Origin: Ekhidna sp051379705
GTDB lineage: Bacteria; Bacteroidota; Bacteroidia; Cytophagales; Cyclobacteriaceae
Length of the DNA: 64,000 nt
Assembly (NCBI RefSeq): GCF_051379705.1
Contig: NZ_CP179868.1
Location: forward strand, 62,001-126,000
Direction of reading: 5' to 3'
Below, piece by piece: positions 1 through 8,663 of the stretch. The translations under genes were made by a program, and so were the position numbers. How positions within the stretch are numbered: the first letter of the stretch is position 1; every line of letters begins with the position of its first letter. The notes below the pieces were generated by a model. That model saw only the letters and a list, made by a program, of their open reading frames with translations, made no database searches and was not told the origin of the DNA.

Positions 1-332
1 TCGGCGGTAGTCCTAGCTAGGAGTGATGCACCATTTTCACCATTACTTCCGTCAGCACCGCTGCTTCCATTGCAGACAAAGCTCACTGAGGCTACTTCTG
101 CGTCATCCAGAATTCCATTTTCGTTATCGTCTTGACCTACGCTAATTTTTACTCCGCCTTCCGAACAGTTAGTTCCGGGCGCTTCATTTTGTACTTCTAA
201 AAGAGCATTAAAGCCATCAGTTCCATCAACGCCATCAGTTGGTTCTGTGCCTTCTTCTCCACAGGAGAATAATGCTATTAAAAAGAGAGGTAATAATCTA
301 GTTTTGAGTGTTTTTAAGGTGATTTTGAACAT
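1..332 (-). CDS. Collagen-like lipoprotein (DUF7151-type), partial
   Basis: The reading frame is open from an ATG at 332 to the window edge, so the C-terminus is missing. The first 25 residues are a lipoprotein signal with a lipobox-like LFSC, so the protein is probably lipidated at the Cys. Gly-Asp/Gly-Thr triplets (DGVDGTDG) follow, then a unit with a conserved NC..GG and a D.NENG.LD..EV segment ending in VCNG. This pattern is typical of the short repeats I know as DUF7151 in Bacteroidota surface lipoproteins. More such units probably follow outside the window. Function is unknown; a surface role is inferred from the lipid anchor. It is divergent from the permease gene at 564. Confidence 0.7.
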   Translation of the reverse strand, partial: MFKITLKTLKTRLLPLFLIALFSCGEEGTEPTDGVDGTDGFNALLEVQNEAPGTNCSEGGVKISVGQDDNENGILDDAEVASVSFVCNGSSGADGSNGENGASLLARTTA

Positions 333-563
333 TGTGGTAGTGAGATTTATAAAACGATTGGCTGTAAGTTAATAAATGTGATATTATTACTAAAAAATAT
401 AATTATTCTAATTATTAGTTAAGCTTGTAAAGCGTTCGAATTTATGTTCGTTTTTGAACTAGGATACAATCCATCTTTTCCACAAAGTGTTGATAAATAG
501 CTAGTTGCAATTTTTGGCATCTTTTGTGGCAGTATGATTGGTCAAAACTTACTTTTAGTAACC

Positions 564-3017
564 ATGCTTACCTCATTCAAACTGTTTTTCCGTTCAGTCA
601 AAAGGAATAAGTTGTTTTCCTTTATTAATATCCTTGGACTCACTATTGGATTTTTCTCATCTATTCTGATTTACATGTATGTTCAGAACGAGCTGAGTTA
701 TGATGATTTCCATGAAAATGGAGATCACATCTACCGGGTGAACCAGACATTCATTTGGGGAGAAGACAATCCAAATTTATTCTCAAGTACGGGACCTGGA
801 GTAGGATATGCCATTTTACAAGAAATTCCAGAGGCAAAAGAAGTTGTACGGGTGCACACACCGGATTTAATGCCTGTGAGGTTCAAGGATGGGAATGAAG
901 AGAAGTTTTTTAATGATGAATATGTTCTAGCAGCTGACTCGAACTTCTTTGAAGTCTTCACTTACCCATTGATCTATGGAGACGCATCTACCGTTCTGGA
1001 TCAACCAAATACAATGGTATTGTCCGAGAGTGTGGCTAAGCAATTTTTTGGCAATAGTAATCCTCTGGGTCGGATTGTTGATCTAGGAGGTGGGCCGATA
1101 CGTCAGTCATACAAGGTGACAGGTGTGGTCAAAGAAACTCATGAGAATTCATATATTGATTTCGATATACTTATTTCAATGGGTAGTATCGATCGTGTAA
1201 AGCGAAGTGACTGGAGTTGGATGTGGACTACCTTCGAAACATTTATTCTGTTGGACGAGCAAGCAAGTCCTGAGGTTGTACAAAGCAAGTTGAATGAGTT
1301 GCCTAAAAAACATGCTATCAAGACCCTTCAGGTTATGGGCTACACGTATGATGAATACATAGCCGCTGGCAAAGAATGGAATCTATACCTTCAGCCATTT
1401 ACAGATATATACCTTCATTCAAAAGGAATTTATAACAGACTCAACCAAGTTGGTGACGTAACTATCGTAGCAGCTCTAATTGGATCTGCTATTTTCTTAC
1501 TGATATTATCATGTATCAATTTCATTAATTTAAGCACAGCCCAGTTTACCAATAAAGCTCAGGATGTGGCTTTGCGAAAAGTTCTCGGTGGGAGCAAAAT
1601 AGCCTTCATTCAGCGCTTCTTTGGAGAATCTTTGGCTTATTGTTTGATTGCAACGATTTTAGCAACAGGAGCTTTAATATATCTATTGCCACATATAAAT
1701 CAGTCACTTAGCACTGATCTATCTTTCTCTTCAATTGATCAATTTTTCCTTTTCACTTTTGTTATAGGGTTGGTATTAGTAGTCAGTTTCATAGCTGGTT
1801 TGTATCCATTTATGTTCTTCAATAGGTTCAAACCTATTTCTGCTATGAAGGGAGAGCTTCGATCCGGTAAGGGAGGCGCTGCTATCAGAAATGGAATGTT
1901 GGTAACTCAGTATGTACTGTCATTTTTATTGATTATTTGCACGGTTACCATTTTTAAGCAGCTGAATTTATTCATGACCGCTGACATGGGATTTGAGAAA
2001 GATAATTTGCTTACGATTGAAAATGTGCACTGGACAGACTCAAAAGAAGAGTTTGCAAATGAACTCGCTAAGCTAGATGGTGTAGTTGGAACTGCATTGT
2101 GCGACGCGGTGCCACTTCAAGTATACAATGGAGATCAATTTGTGCCTGATAAAATAGAAGCAGGTTCATTGCCATTAAACTACGTCCTTGGTGATGAAAA
2201 TTACATTGATTTATTGGAAATTGAGATGGCAGTGGGAAGGGGATTTGAGAAGTCATTCGCTGATGATATCAATGGCATTATTATTAATGAAACCGCGGCT
2301 AGAACAATAGGGTGGGAGGTTGATGAAAGCATCTTAAATAAGAAGGTGACCAATTGGAGCGGCACATATCACATCATCGGTGTAACAAAAGATTTTAATT
2401 TCTCATCACTCCATTCACCCATCGAACCATTTGCTATTTTTCATTCGGAATCAAATGCGCAAGCCAATAGACCTCTTACCAGAATATTGCTCAAATCACA
2501 TTCTACGCAAGCAGACTTTGAAAAGCTGAAAGCTTCCATTGAAAATGAGTGGGGTCAGTTTGTAACAGGCAGGCCATTTGAGCATGTCGTGCTAAATGAT
2601 TATTTCGAAAGTACATATCGTACTGAACAAAGGTTTGGAAGTGTACTTTCGTTCTTCTCGATTCTAACAATAATTATTGCTTCTTTAGGTCTTTTCGGAA
2701 TCGTTGTATTCTCTATCGAACAGAAACTAAAAGAGATTGGAGTGAGAAAAGTGTTAGGAGCTTCAATATCAAGTATTGTTATGCTGTTTTCAAAAACCTA
2801 TGCAAAGCTTTTATTAATCGCATTTGTACTTGCCGCTCCGGCTGCCTATTACTTTATGGAAATATGGCTTTCTGGCTTTGAATATCGTATATATATGGGT
2901 CCTGATATATTCATTGTGTCACTGAGTATTCTATTGATCATCTCAATTGTAATCTCAGTATACCAAACCACTAAAGCGTCCTTGATGAATCCAGCGGAAG
3001 TTTTGAAAGATGAGTAA
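564..3017 (+). CDS. FtsX/MacB-type ABC transporter permease
   Basis: This is a permease of the MacB/FtsX class, with the fused two-half layout common in Bacteroidota: an N-terminal TM helix near residue 20, a large MacB-like periplasmic domain, three TM helices around 300-420, a second TM/periplasmic unit, and three C-terminal helices. The motif ALRKVLGGS near 330 and its twin GVRKVLGAS near 740 are the conserved cytoplasmic signatures of FtsX permease cores. I chose the ATG at 564 (MLTSFKLFFRS), which gives 817 aa; an in-frame ATG at 534 would add 10 residues. No ATPase or adaptor gene is adjacent, so the substrate cannot be named. Its stop codon directly abuts the stop of the convergent peroxiredoxin gene. 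Confidence 0.88.
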   Translation: MLTSFKLFFRSVKRNKLFSFINILGLTIGFFSSILIYMYVQNELSYDDFHENGDHIYRVNQTFIWGEDNPNLFSSTGPGVGYAILQEIPEAKEVVRVHTPDLMPVRFKDGNEEKFFNDEYVLAADSNFFEVFTYPLIYGDASTVLDQPNTMVLSESVAKQFFGNSNPLGRIVDLGGGPIRQSYKVTGVVKETHENSYIDFDILISMGSIDRVKRSDWSWMWTTFETFILLDEQASPEVVQSKLNELPKKHAIKTLQVMGYTYDEYIAAGKEWNLYLQPFTDIYLHSKGIYNRLNQVGDVTIVAALIGSAIFLLILSCINFINLSTAQFTNKAQDVALRKVLGGSKIAFIQRFFGESLAYCLIATILATGALIYLLPHINQSLSTDLSFSSIDQFFLFTFVIGLVLVVSFIAGLYPFMFFNRFKPISAMKGELRSGKGGAAIRNGMLVTQYVLSFLLIICTVTIFKQLNLFMTADMGFEKDNLLTIENVHWTDSKEEFANELAKLDGVVGTALCDAVPLQVYNGDQFVPDKIEAGSLPLNYVLGDENYIDLLEIEMAVGRGFEKSFADDINGIIINETAARTIGWEVDESILNKKVTNWSGTYHIIGVTKDFNFSSLHSPIEPFAIFHSESNAQANRPLTRILLKSHSTQADFEKLKASIENEWGQFVTGRPFEHVVLNDYFESTYRTEQRFGSVLSFFSILTIIIASLGLFGIVVFSIEQKLKEIGVRKVLGASISSIVMLFSKTYAKLLLIAFVLAAPAAYYFMEIWLSGFEYRIYMGPDIFIVSLSILLIISIVISVYQTTKASLMNPAEVLKDE

Positions 3018-3467
3018 CTAAATCTTCTTTAGCACTTTTAATGCTTCTTTGATGTGGACGTCAGCCTTGAAATCGGCCCTAAAACTGTGAACAAGCTTTC
3101 CTGTTTTATCGAATATGAAGGTGACCCTGCCAGGCAATAGTCCAAACAAGCTTGATGGTACTTTAAAGGCTTTCAGAGCGAGCTTCTTCTGGTCACTTAG
3201 TAGCATAAATGGAAGCTTTCGTTTTTCACTTACGGCTTTATGCGATTTGGTACTATCACTGCTTATGCCAATCACTTCAGCTCCTGCCTGCTGAAAATCT
3301 TCATAATGATCTCGAAAGCCGCAGGCCTGAGCTGTACAAACACTCGTATTATCCTTTGGGTAGAAGTAAACAACGAGTGGTGAACCTATGTAATCAGAAA
3401 GTGAAATCATCTTTCCTTCCTTGTCTTTAAGGCTGATGTCAGGAATCAGCTCTCCCTTATTTAGCAT
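3018..3467 (-). CDS. bcp: PrxQ/BCP-type thioredoxin-dependent peroxiredoxin
   Basis: A 149-aa AhpC/TSA-family protein that reduces hydrogen peroxide and organic peroxides with thioredoxin. The peroxidatic Cys44 and a second Cys49 sit in SVCTAQACGF; the spacing of four residues between them is the atypical 2-Cys PrxQ/BCP signature. The upstream FYPKDNT motif also fits. I chose the ATG at 3467 (MLNKGELIPD) because it matches the family N-terminus; a longer frame from 3512 would lie inside the preceding gene. The start overlaps the end of the MMPL transporter gene by 11 nt, so translational coupling is likely. The product is cytoplasmic, with no signal peptide. Confidence 0.9.
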   Translation of the reverse strand: MLNKGELIPDISLKDKEGKMISLSDYIGSPLVVYFYPKDNTSVCTAQACGFRDHYEDFQQAGAEVIGISSDSTKSHKAVSEKRKLPFMLLSDQKKLALKAFKVPSSLFGLLPGRVTFIFDKTGKLVHSFRADFKADVHIKEALKVLKKI

Positions 3468-5658
3468 TTTTTTGAAATTGGATGAGAAGAATCGGTAGAA
3501 CGGTAAGATCAATAATCAAAGCGATGAATAGTGAGAGGCTGACAAATAAGCCCAGATAGTAGGTAGCTCCAAAATTCGAAAAGAGATACAATGAAAATCC
3601 GGCACTCATAATTATTGAGGTAATTAACATCGCGCTCCCGGCATGCGTGAAGGTAAATTGCATACGCTTTTTTGGATCAGCTTCTTTGTTTTTTAAGTAA
3701 TAGCTCATCATGTGAATTGTGTCATCTACAGCAATACCAAAAGCAATGGTGAATATGATGGAAGTTGTCATTTTTAAGGATATTCCAAGCCAACCTAATA
3801 CACCAGCAACCATGACAAGCGGAATAATGTTTGGAATTAGACTTATGACGAGCAACTTCCAGGATTTGAAATAGATGCCCAGTATCACACCAATGACTAA
3901 AATGGCGGTTAATAGACCTTTCAGTAAATTGATTGAAAGCAGTTCATGACTCTTATCAATCAGGTATGTGGTTCCTGTAATTTGATAATTAATGGTTTGA
4001 CTATCAATGTTCTTTTTGAGATAGCCAAGCAGTTTCTTGTTCCTGATGTCTGCTTCATAGGATCCTAACTCAGGAAAGAAGCCAATCAATCTACCAACCT
4101 GACTGTCTTCAGTTACCAGCTTATCTAACCTTTTTGGATCAATTCTATCCTTTAGTCGCAACGTTTGACGATAATCTCGATCGTCCTCCGGATACTTATA
4201 ATTTTGATTCAATCCTCCGGTGTTCACCATGTTTAGGTACTTAACTATGGTGGCCGGTGACTGAACTTTGACAATGGGATATTCATTGAGTAAGTATTCT
4301 TCTATTTTGACAATTTCATCCATTACCTTCTTATCCCAAATCGAAAGAGAAGTGTCGGCTACTTCTACACGAACCTCATAAGGTTTTGAACCTCCCAGAT
4401 TACTGTCGGCATATTCGAAATCTAATCTTACCTGAGAATCTTCTGGAAGATCATCCAATAGATAGGAGTTGATTTTAAGTTGGCCAATTCCCGGAATAAG
4501 CAGGAGGATAATCACAGCTAGTGTGGCTAGCACTGGCCTCTTTTGTTTTATGATAAAGCTTAACCAACTCTGAGGAACTTCTAATATTTTCTGATCTGAG
4601 TTATAGGCGGTTATTGAGGCTATTAATAATCCAAAAGTGAATGTGATTACAAAAGCTATTAAAATACCGAGTGCAGCGAATACTCCTAATAATTGGACAG
4701 GCTCTGTATTGATCCAAATCAAGCTTAAGAAGCCAATCGCAGTTGTTACAGATGTCAGAAGGGTAGGTGTCCACACAATTTTTAATGCACTTTTTAATCT
4801 TTCACCTCGATCAGGATTTTCCGATTTCTTAAGTGCATTCATCAGGTGAACGGCATCTGACATGGAGACGAAAAATAGAATAGGTGGAAGTAGGGAACTA
4901 AGTAAGTTTATCTTAAAGCCGAGCATCCCGATAAATCCGAAAAGCCAGACGAGGGAAAGAACGCTGATAAGAAACGGAAGCAGTGCAGATTTAAAATTCC
5001 GAAAAATCAAAAGCAATAGTCCGAAGCTCAATATCAATGAACCGATAAGGAATTTCGAAAAATCATTTTGGATGTAAGAAATAAACACACCAGCTGCACT
5101 TAATTTTCCTACCAGACGAATGTTTTTGATTTGATATTTTTCAGCCTTGCTCTTGATGCTGTTCAGAAGTCTTTCGCTCCGCTCTTGATCTCCAAAATGT
5201 GCGTGATTTAGGTATATACTAATTGCGTCTCCATCTTCACTAAATGCAGATCGGTAAAATGGGTTTCCGAATATCCGAATACTGTCTTGCCTGAGTTGAT
5301 AGGCAGTTGGTTTCTCAGAATGCATCAAAGGAAAGATGACAATGCCTGTCGGAGTTTTGATTACATGCTGAAGCGATAACGGAGAGTATACATTCTCTAC
5401 ATCCTCAATCTTTGTTAGCTCTCTTTCAAACTGGCTTGCTCTACTTAAAAAGTCTTCATTAAAAAGACCGCCTTTTTCCTCTAATATTATATGCAGGTAA
5501 TCATTGTCATAGCCAAACTGCTTGGTGTGTTTTGCATAGGCTCTGCTCTCCGGATGATCATTCGGGAAAAACTTTTCAAACTCAAAGTCAAACGACAAGA
5601 ATTGAAGATTCCAGCCCAAAAAGGCCGTAATCAATACCAATAAACTGGTCATTATCAC
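3457..5658 (-). CDS. MMPL/RND-family transporter
   Basis: A 733-aa membrane protein of the RND superfamily, MMPL/SSD-like branch. An N-terminal TM helix is followed by a periplasmic domain (FDFEFEKFFPND near the start), a five-helix bundle at about 200-350, a TM segment near 375, a second periplasmic domain, and a final bundle from about 570. IAFGIAVDDTIHMM near 640 is the characteristic TM4 motif with acidic residues used in proton coupling. It probably exports lipids or other hydrophobic molecules. The listed start is a GTG, with an ATG at 5652. The same frame continues upstream for about 20 plausible codons (DKYVERLITLKGK) with no standard start codon, so the true start is uncertain. Confidence 0.88.
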   Translation of the reverse strand: MIMTSLLVLITAFLGWNLQFLSFDFEFEKFFPNDHPESRAYAKHTKQFGYDNDYLHIILEEKGGLFNEDFLSRASQFERELTKIEDVENVYSPLSLQHVIKTPTGIVIFPLMHSEKPTAYQLRQDSIRIFGNPFYRSAFSEDGDAISIYLNHAHFGDQERSERLLNSIKSKAEKYQIKNIRLVGKLSAAGVFISYIQNDFSKFLIGSLILSFGLLLLIFRNFKSALLPFLISVLSLVWLFGFIGMLGFKINLLSSLLPPILFFVSMSDAVHLMNALKKSENPDRGERLKSALKIVWTPTLLTSVTTAIGFLSLIWINTEPVQLLGVFAALGILIAFVITFTFGLLIASITAYNSDQKILEVPQSWLSFIIKQKRPVLATLAVIILLLIPGIGQLKINSYLLDDLPEDSQVRLDFEYADSNLGGSKPYEVRVEVADTSLSIWDKKVMDEIVKIEEYLLNEYPIVKVQSPATIVKYLNMVNTGGLNQNYKYPEDDRDYRQTLRLKDRIDPKRLDKLVTEDSQVGRLIGFFPELGSYEADIRNKKLLGYLKKNIDSQTINYQITGTTYLIDKSHELLSINLLKGLLTAILVIGVILGIYFKSWKLLVISLIPNIIPLVMVAGVLGWLGISLKMTTSIIFTIAFGIAVDDTIHMMSYYLKNKEADPKKRMQFTFTHAGSAMLITSIIMSAGFSLYLFSNFGATYYLGLFVSLSLFIALIIDLTVLPILLIQFQKNAK

Positions 5659-5758
5659 CTTTCCCTTTAGGGTAATTAACCGCTCGACATATTTATCTAA
5701 TCGTGAGTTCAGAGTTTCTTCGTTTAAAAGTTAATTTTGTTACCAAACTACGAACAGA

Positions 5759-6553
5759 ATGCAACAATACCTGAACCTAATGAAACATATCCTGGACAAT
5801 GGTGCCGAAAAGGGTGACCGTACAGGAACAGGAACCAAAAGTGTCTTCGGGTATCAAATGCGTTTTGATCTTAGCGAGGGATTTCCTTGTGTCACAACCA
5901 AGAAATTGCACCTTAGATCGATCATTCATGAGTTGCTGTGGTTTTTGCAAGGCGACCAGAATATCAGGTACTTAAAAGAAAATGGGGTTTCCATATGGGA
6001 TGAATGGGCTGATGAAGATGGAAACCTTGGACCAGTATATGGCGTGCAGTGGAGAAGTTGGGTCACCCCGGACGGAAGAAAGATTGATCAAATCAAGAAA
6101 TTGATTGACGGGATTAAGAATAATCCAAACAGCCGGAGACATATTGTAAGTGCATGGAATGTGGCAGATGTCGATAATATGGCTTTACCACCATGCCACA
6201 CACTGTTCCAGTTTTATGTAGCGGAAGGCAAGCTAAGCTGTCAGCTGTATCAGCGAAGCGCAGACGTGTTTTTGGGCGTTCCATTTAACATTGCTTCGTA
6301 TGCTTTGTTTACAATGATGGTTGCTCAAGTATGTAATTTGGAGCCAGGAGATTTTGTGCACACTTTCGGGGACGCTCATTTGTATTCTAATCACCTTGAA
6401 CAAACAGAACTACAGCTTTCACGCGAACCAAGAGAACTACCAACGATGAAGATTAATCCAGACGTAAAGGATATTTTCTCGTTTAAGTTCGAAGATTTTG
6501 AGTTAGTAAATTATGATCCGCACCCGCACATAAAAGGTGCAGTTGCGGTGTAA
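5759..6553 (+). CDS. thyA: Thymidylate synthase
   Basis: At 264 aa it has exactly the length of E. coli ThyA. It methylates dUMP to dTMP using methylenetetrahydrofolate. Visible signatures are the phosphate loop RTGTGTKSVFG (21-31), the helix RSIIHELLWFL, the nucleophile Cys146 in LPPCHTLF, the QRSADVFLGVPFNI motif, and the C-terminal HPHIKGAVAV that closes the active site. It is divergent from the MMPL transporter and 42 nt upstream of the serine dehydratase subunit. No dihydrofolate reductase gene is next to it here. Confidence 0.97.
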   Translation: MQQYLNLMKHILDNGAEKGDRTGTGTKSVFGYQMRFDLSEGFPCVTTKKLHLRSIIHELLWFLQGDQNIRYLKENGVSIWDEWADEDGNLGPVYGVQWRSWVTPDGRKIDQIKKLIDGIKNNPNSRRHIVSAWNVADVDNMALPPCHTLFQFYVAEGKLSCQLYQRSADVFLGVPFNIASYALFTMMVAQVCNLEPGDFVHTFGDAHLYSNHLEQTELQLSREPRELPTMKINPDVKDIFSFKFEDFELVNYDPHPHIKGAVAV

Positions 6554-6595
6554 CATTTTGAAGCACAAAGTAGTCAACTAAGTAGTATAGAAGAG

Positions 6596-7273
6596 ATGGC
6601 AGAAAGTAGCGGCATATTTGATATGATTGGACCTGTGATGATAGGTCCTTCAAGCTCGCATACAGCCGGCGTTGTACGAATAGGACGAGTGACGAATAGA
6701 ATACTTGGCGGAGTTCCTGAAAATGCTGAAATCATCTTCTATAACTCGTTTGCTCGCACTTACGAAGGTCATGGAAGCAACCGGGCAATATTAGCGGGGC
6801 TGATGGATTATCATACAGATGATAAGCGAATCAAAGACGCGTTAGCCCTATCTGAAAAAGCTGGTTTAAACTATAAGTTTAAATCGGTAGGAAGTGCTTC
6901 AACGGTGCACCCAAACTCCGTGAGAGTGATTGCAAGGAGAGGAGACAAAAGTGTTGAGGTAGTGGGCGAAAGCAGAGGCGGTGGCGTTATCCGGATTAAA
7001 GAAGTAAACGGGTTTGATTCAAACTTTACTGCAAGTTTGCATACCCTGATAATAGAAGCAAATGATGTCAAAGGAAGCATCGCATTTTTTACAGAGGTTT
7101 TATCTCAGGATGAATGCAACATTGCTACCATGACTGTATCTAGAAAAGGACGAAATGATTTAGCATGTTTGATTCTTGAAATGGACTCAGGCATAGATGA
7201 AATAACCTTACAATATTTAAAGAAAAGGAAGTGGGTGCACAAAGTCATCTACATACCAGATATTGATAAATAA
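6596..7273 (+). CDS. sdaAB: L-serine dehydratase, beta subunit (iron-sulfur type)
   Basis: A 225-aa protein matching the small subunit of two-part iron-sulfur L-serine dehydratases, which deaminate serine to pyruvate. The N-terminal GPSSSHTAGVVRIG (17-30) is the family hallmark, and an ACT-type regulatory domain occupies about 145-225 (LHTLIIEANDVKGSIAF). The catalytic alpha subunit with the cluster cysteines is not in the neighbourhood, so it must be encoded elsewhere. The gene ends 2 nt before the TolC-family gene, which suggests a shared transcript without implying a shared pathway. Confidence 0.88.
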   Translation: MAESSGIFDMIGPVMIGPSSSHTAGVVRIGRVTNRILGGVPENAEIIFYNSFARTYEGHGSNRAILAGLMDYHTDDKRIKDALALSEKAGLNYKFKSVGSASTVHPNSVRVIARRGDKSVEVVGESRGGGVIRIKEVNGFDSNFTASLHTLIIEANDVKGSIAFFTEVLSQDECNIATMTVSRKGRNDLACLILEMDSGIDEITLQYLKKRKWVHKVIYIPDIDK

Positions 7274-7275
7274 AC

Positions 7276-8631
7276 ATGAAAACTAAAACAGGACTAATTA
7301 CCACACTGATATTATTAAGCTTTGCCACTTTTGGACAACAAAAGCGCGTGCTTTCTCTAGAGGAATGCATTGAAGTGGCTATTGAAAATAATCTCAATGT
7401 TAAAAGAAGCCAGCTTAACTTGAGGACTTCAGAGGTTAATCTGGAACAGTCAAAAGCAAGCCGATATCCTTCATTGAATGCGAGTGGAAACTACGGGTTT
7501 AACTGGGGTCGTGGCATTGACCCAACAACAAACCAATTCATTGATCAAAGAATCAACTTTAACAGTGTTGGAGCATCAACAAATATGCCGTTGATTCAAG
7601 GACTTCAGATTACCAATGGGATCAAGCAAGATAAGCTGAGTCTGGAGGCATCCAAAAAAGACTTGGAAAAAGCAGAAAATGACATCTCGCTGAACACAGC
7701 TTCATTTTATCTCAACGTTATTTTTAATAAGGAGCTTTCTGAGAATGCAAGGTTCCAGTTAGAGTCAAGCCAGCAGCAACTGGAACGAACCACTATCCTT
7801 GTGGAGTCCGGCGCATTGCCATTAGCAAATAAGCTGCAATTGGAAAGTCAGGTGGCCACCAATGAAGTAAATCTGATCAATGCACAGAATAACCTCGATC
7901 TTGCACTTCTTTCATTAAAGCAAGCTTTACTACTTCCATCTGAGCAGGAGATAGATGTAGAAATTCCAAATGTCCCAATAGATCAGGCTGAAATTGAGCG
8001 ATCAAGTATAGCAGAGCTTTATAATCAAGCTGTTGCCAACATGCCAGAAATTCAAGGAGCAGAACTAAGAGTCCAAAGTGCGGATGTAGGTGTGGAAGTG
8101 GCTAAAGGAGGAATGTATCCAACCGTAACGCTTTCTGGAAGCATGGACACACGATACTCAGATGCTGCTCAACAGATTGATCCTATTTCCGGCGATTTTG
8201 AGACCATCCCATTGTCAACTCAATATGACAATAACTTCAGTAGAGGTCTATCTGCAAACTTAAGAATTCCGATATTCAATGGATTCTCAACGCGAAGTAA
8301 CATTCAGCGATCCAAGATCTCACTTCAGCAAGCTGAGATTAGTAAAAGGGAGCAAGAAAATACGTTGTATCAGACGATTGAAACATCCTATAGAAATGCT
8401 GTTGCGGCCGCAAAGACATTCACCGCTTCTCAAAAACAAGTAGCCTCTCTGGAAGAGACCTTCAGAGCAGTTGAAAATCAATACAATAATGGAGCTGCCA
8501 ATTTCACGGACTATCAGGTAGCTTCAAACAATCTATTCCAGGCAAGATCTGATTTATCTCGAGCAAAGTTTGACTTTATTTTCAAACAAAAAGTACTTGA
8601 ATTTTATCAGGGCAAACCATTAACATTCTAA
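7276..8631 (+). CDS. TolC-family outer membrane efflux protein
   Basis: A 451-aa protein with a Sec signal peptide (cleavage near ATFGQ, residue 21) and two OEP repeats rich in coiled-coil helices. The opening SLEECIEVAIENNLNVKRSQ is the usual TolC/OEP start, and alternating polar segments near 45-80 and 275-330 correspond to the beta-barrel strands. It should form the outer-membrane exit duct of a tripartite exporter with the adaptor encoded 32 nt downstream. No inner-membrane pump follows, so the partner pump lies elsewhere or the pair is shared. Confidence 0.9.
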   Translation: MKTKTGLITTLILLSFATFGQQKRVLSLEECIEVAIENNLNVKRSQLNLRTSEVNLEQSKASRYPSLNASGNYGFNWGRGIDPTTNQFIDQRINFNSVGASTNMPLIQGLQITNGIKQDKLSLEASKKDLEKAENDISLNTASFYLNVIFNKELSENARFQLESSQQQLERTTILVESGALPLANKLQLESQVATNEVNLINAQNNLDLALLSLKQALLLPSEQEIDVEIPNVPIDQAEIERSSIAELYNQAVANMPEIQGAELRVQSADVGVEVAKGGMYPTVTLSGSMDTRYSDAAQQIDPISGDFETIPLSTQYDNNFSRGLSANLRIPIFNGFSTRSNIQRSKISLQQAEISKREQENTLYQTIETSYRNAVAAAKTFTASQKQVASLEETFRAVENQYNNGAANFTDYQVASNNLFQARSDLSRAKFDFIFKQKVLEFYQGKPLTF

Positions 8632-8663
8632 AAAATCCAACCTCATCATTTATATCTAAAATC

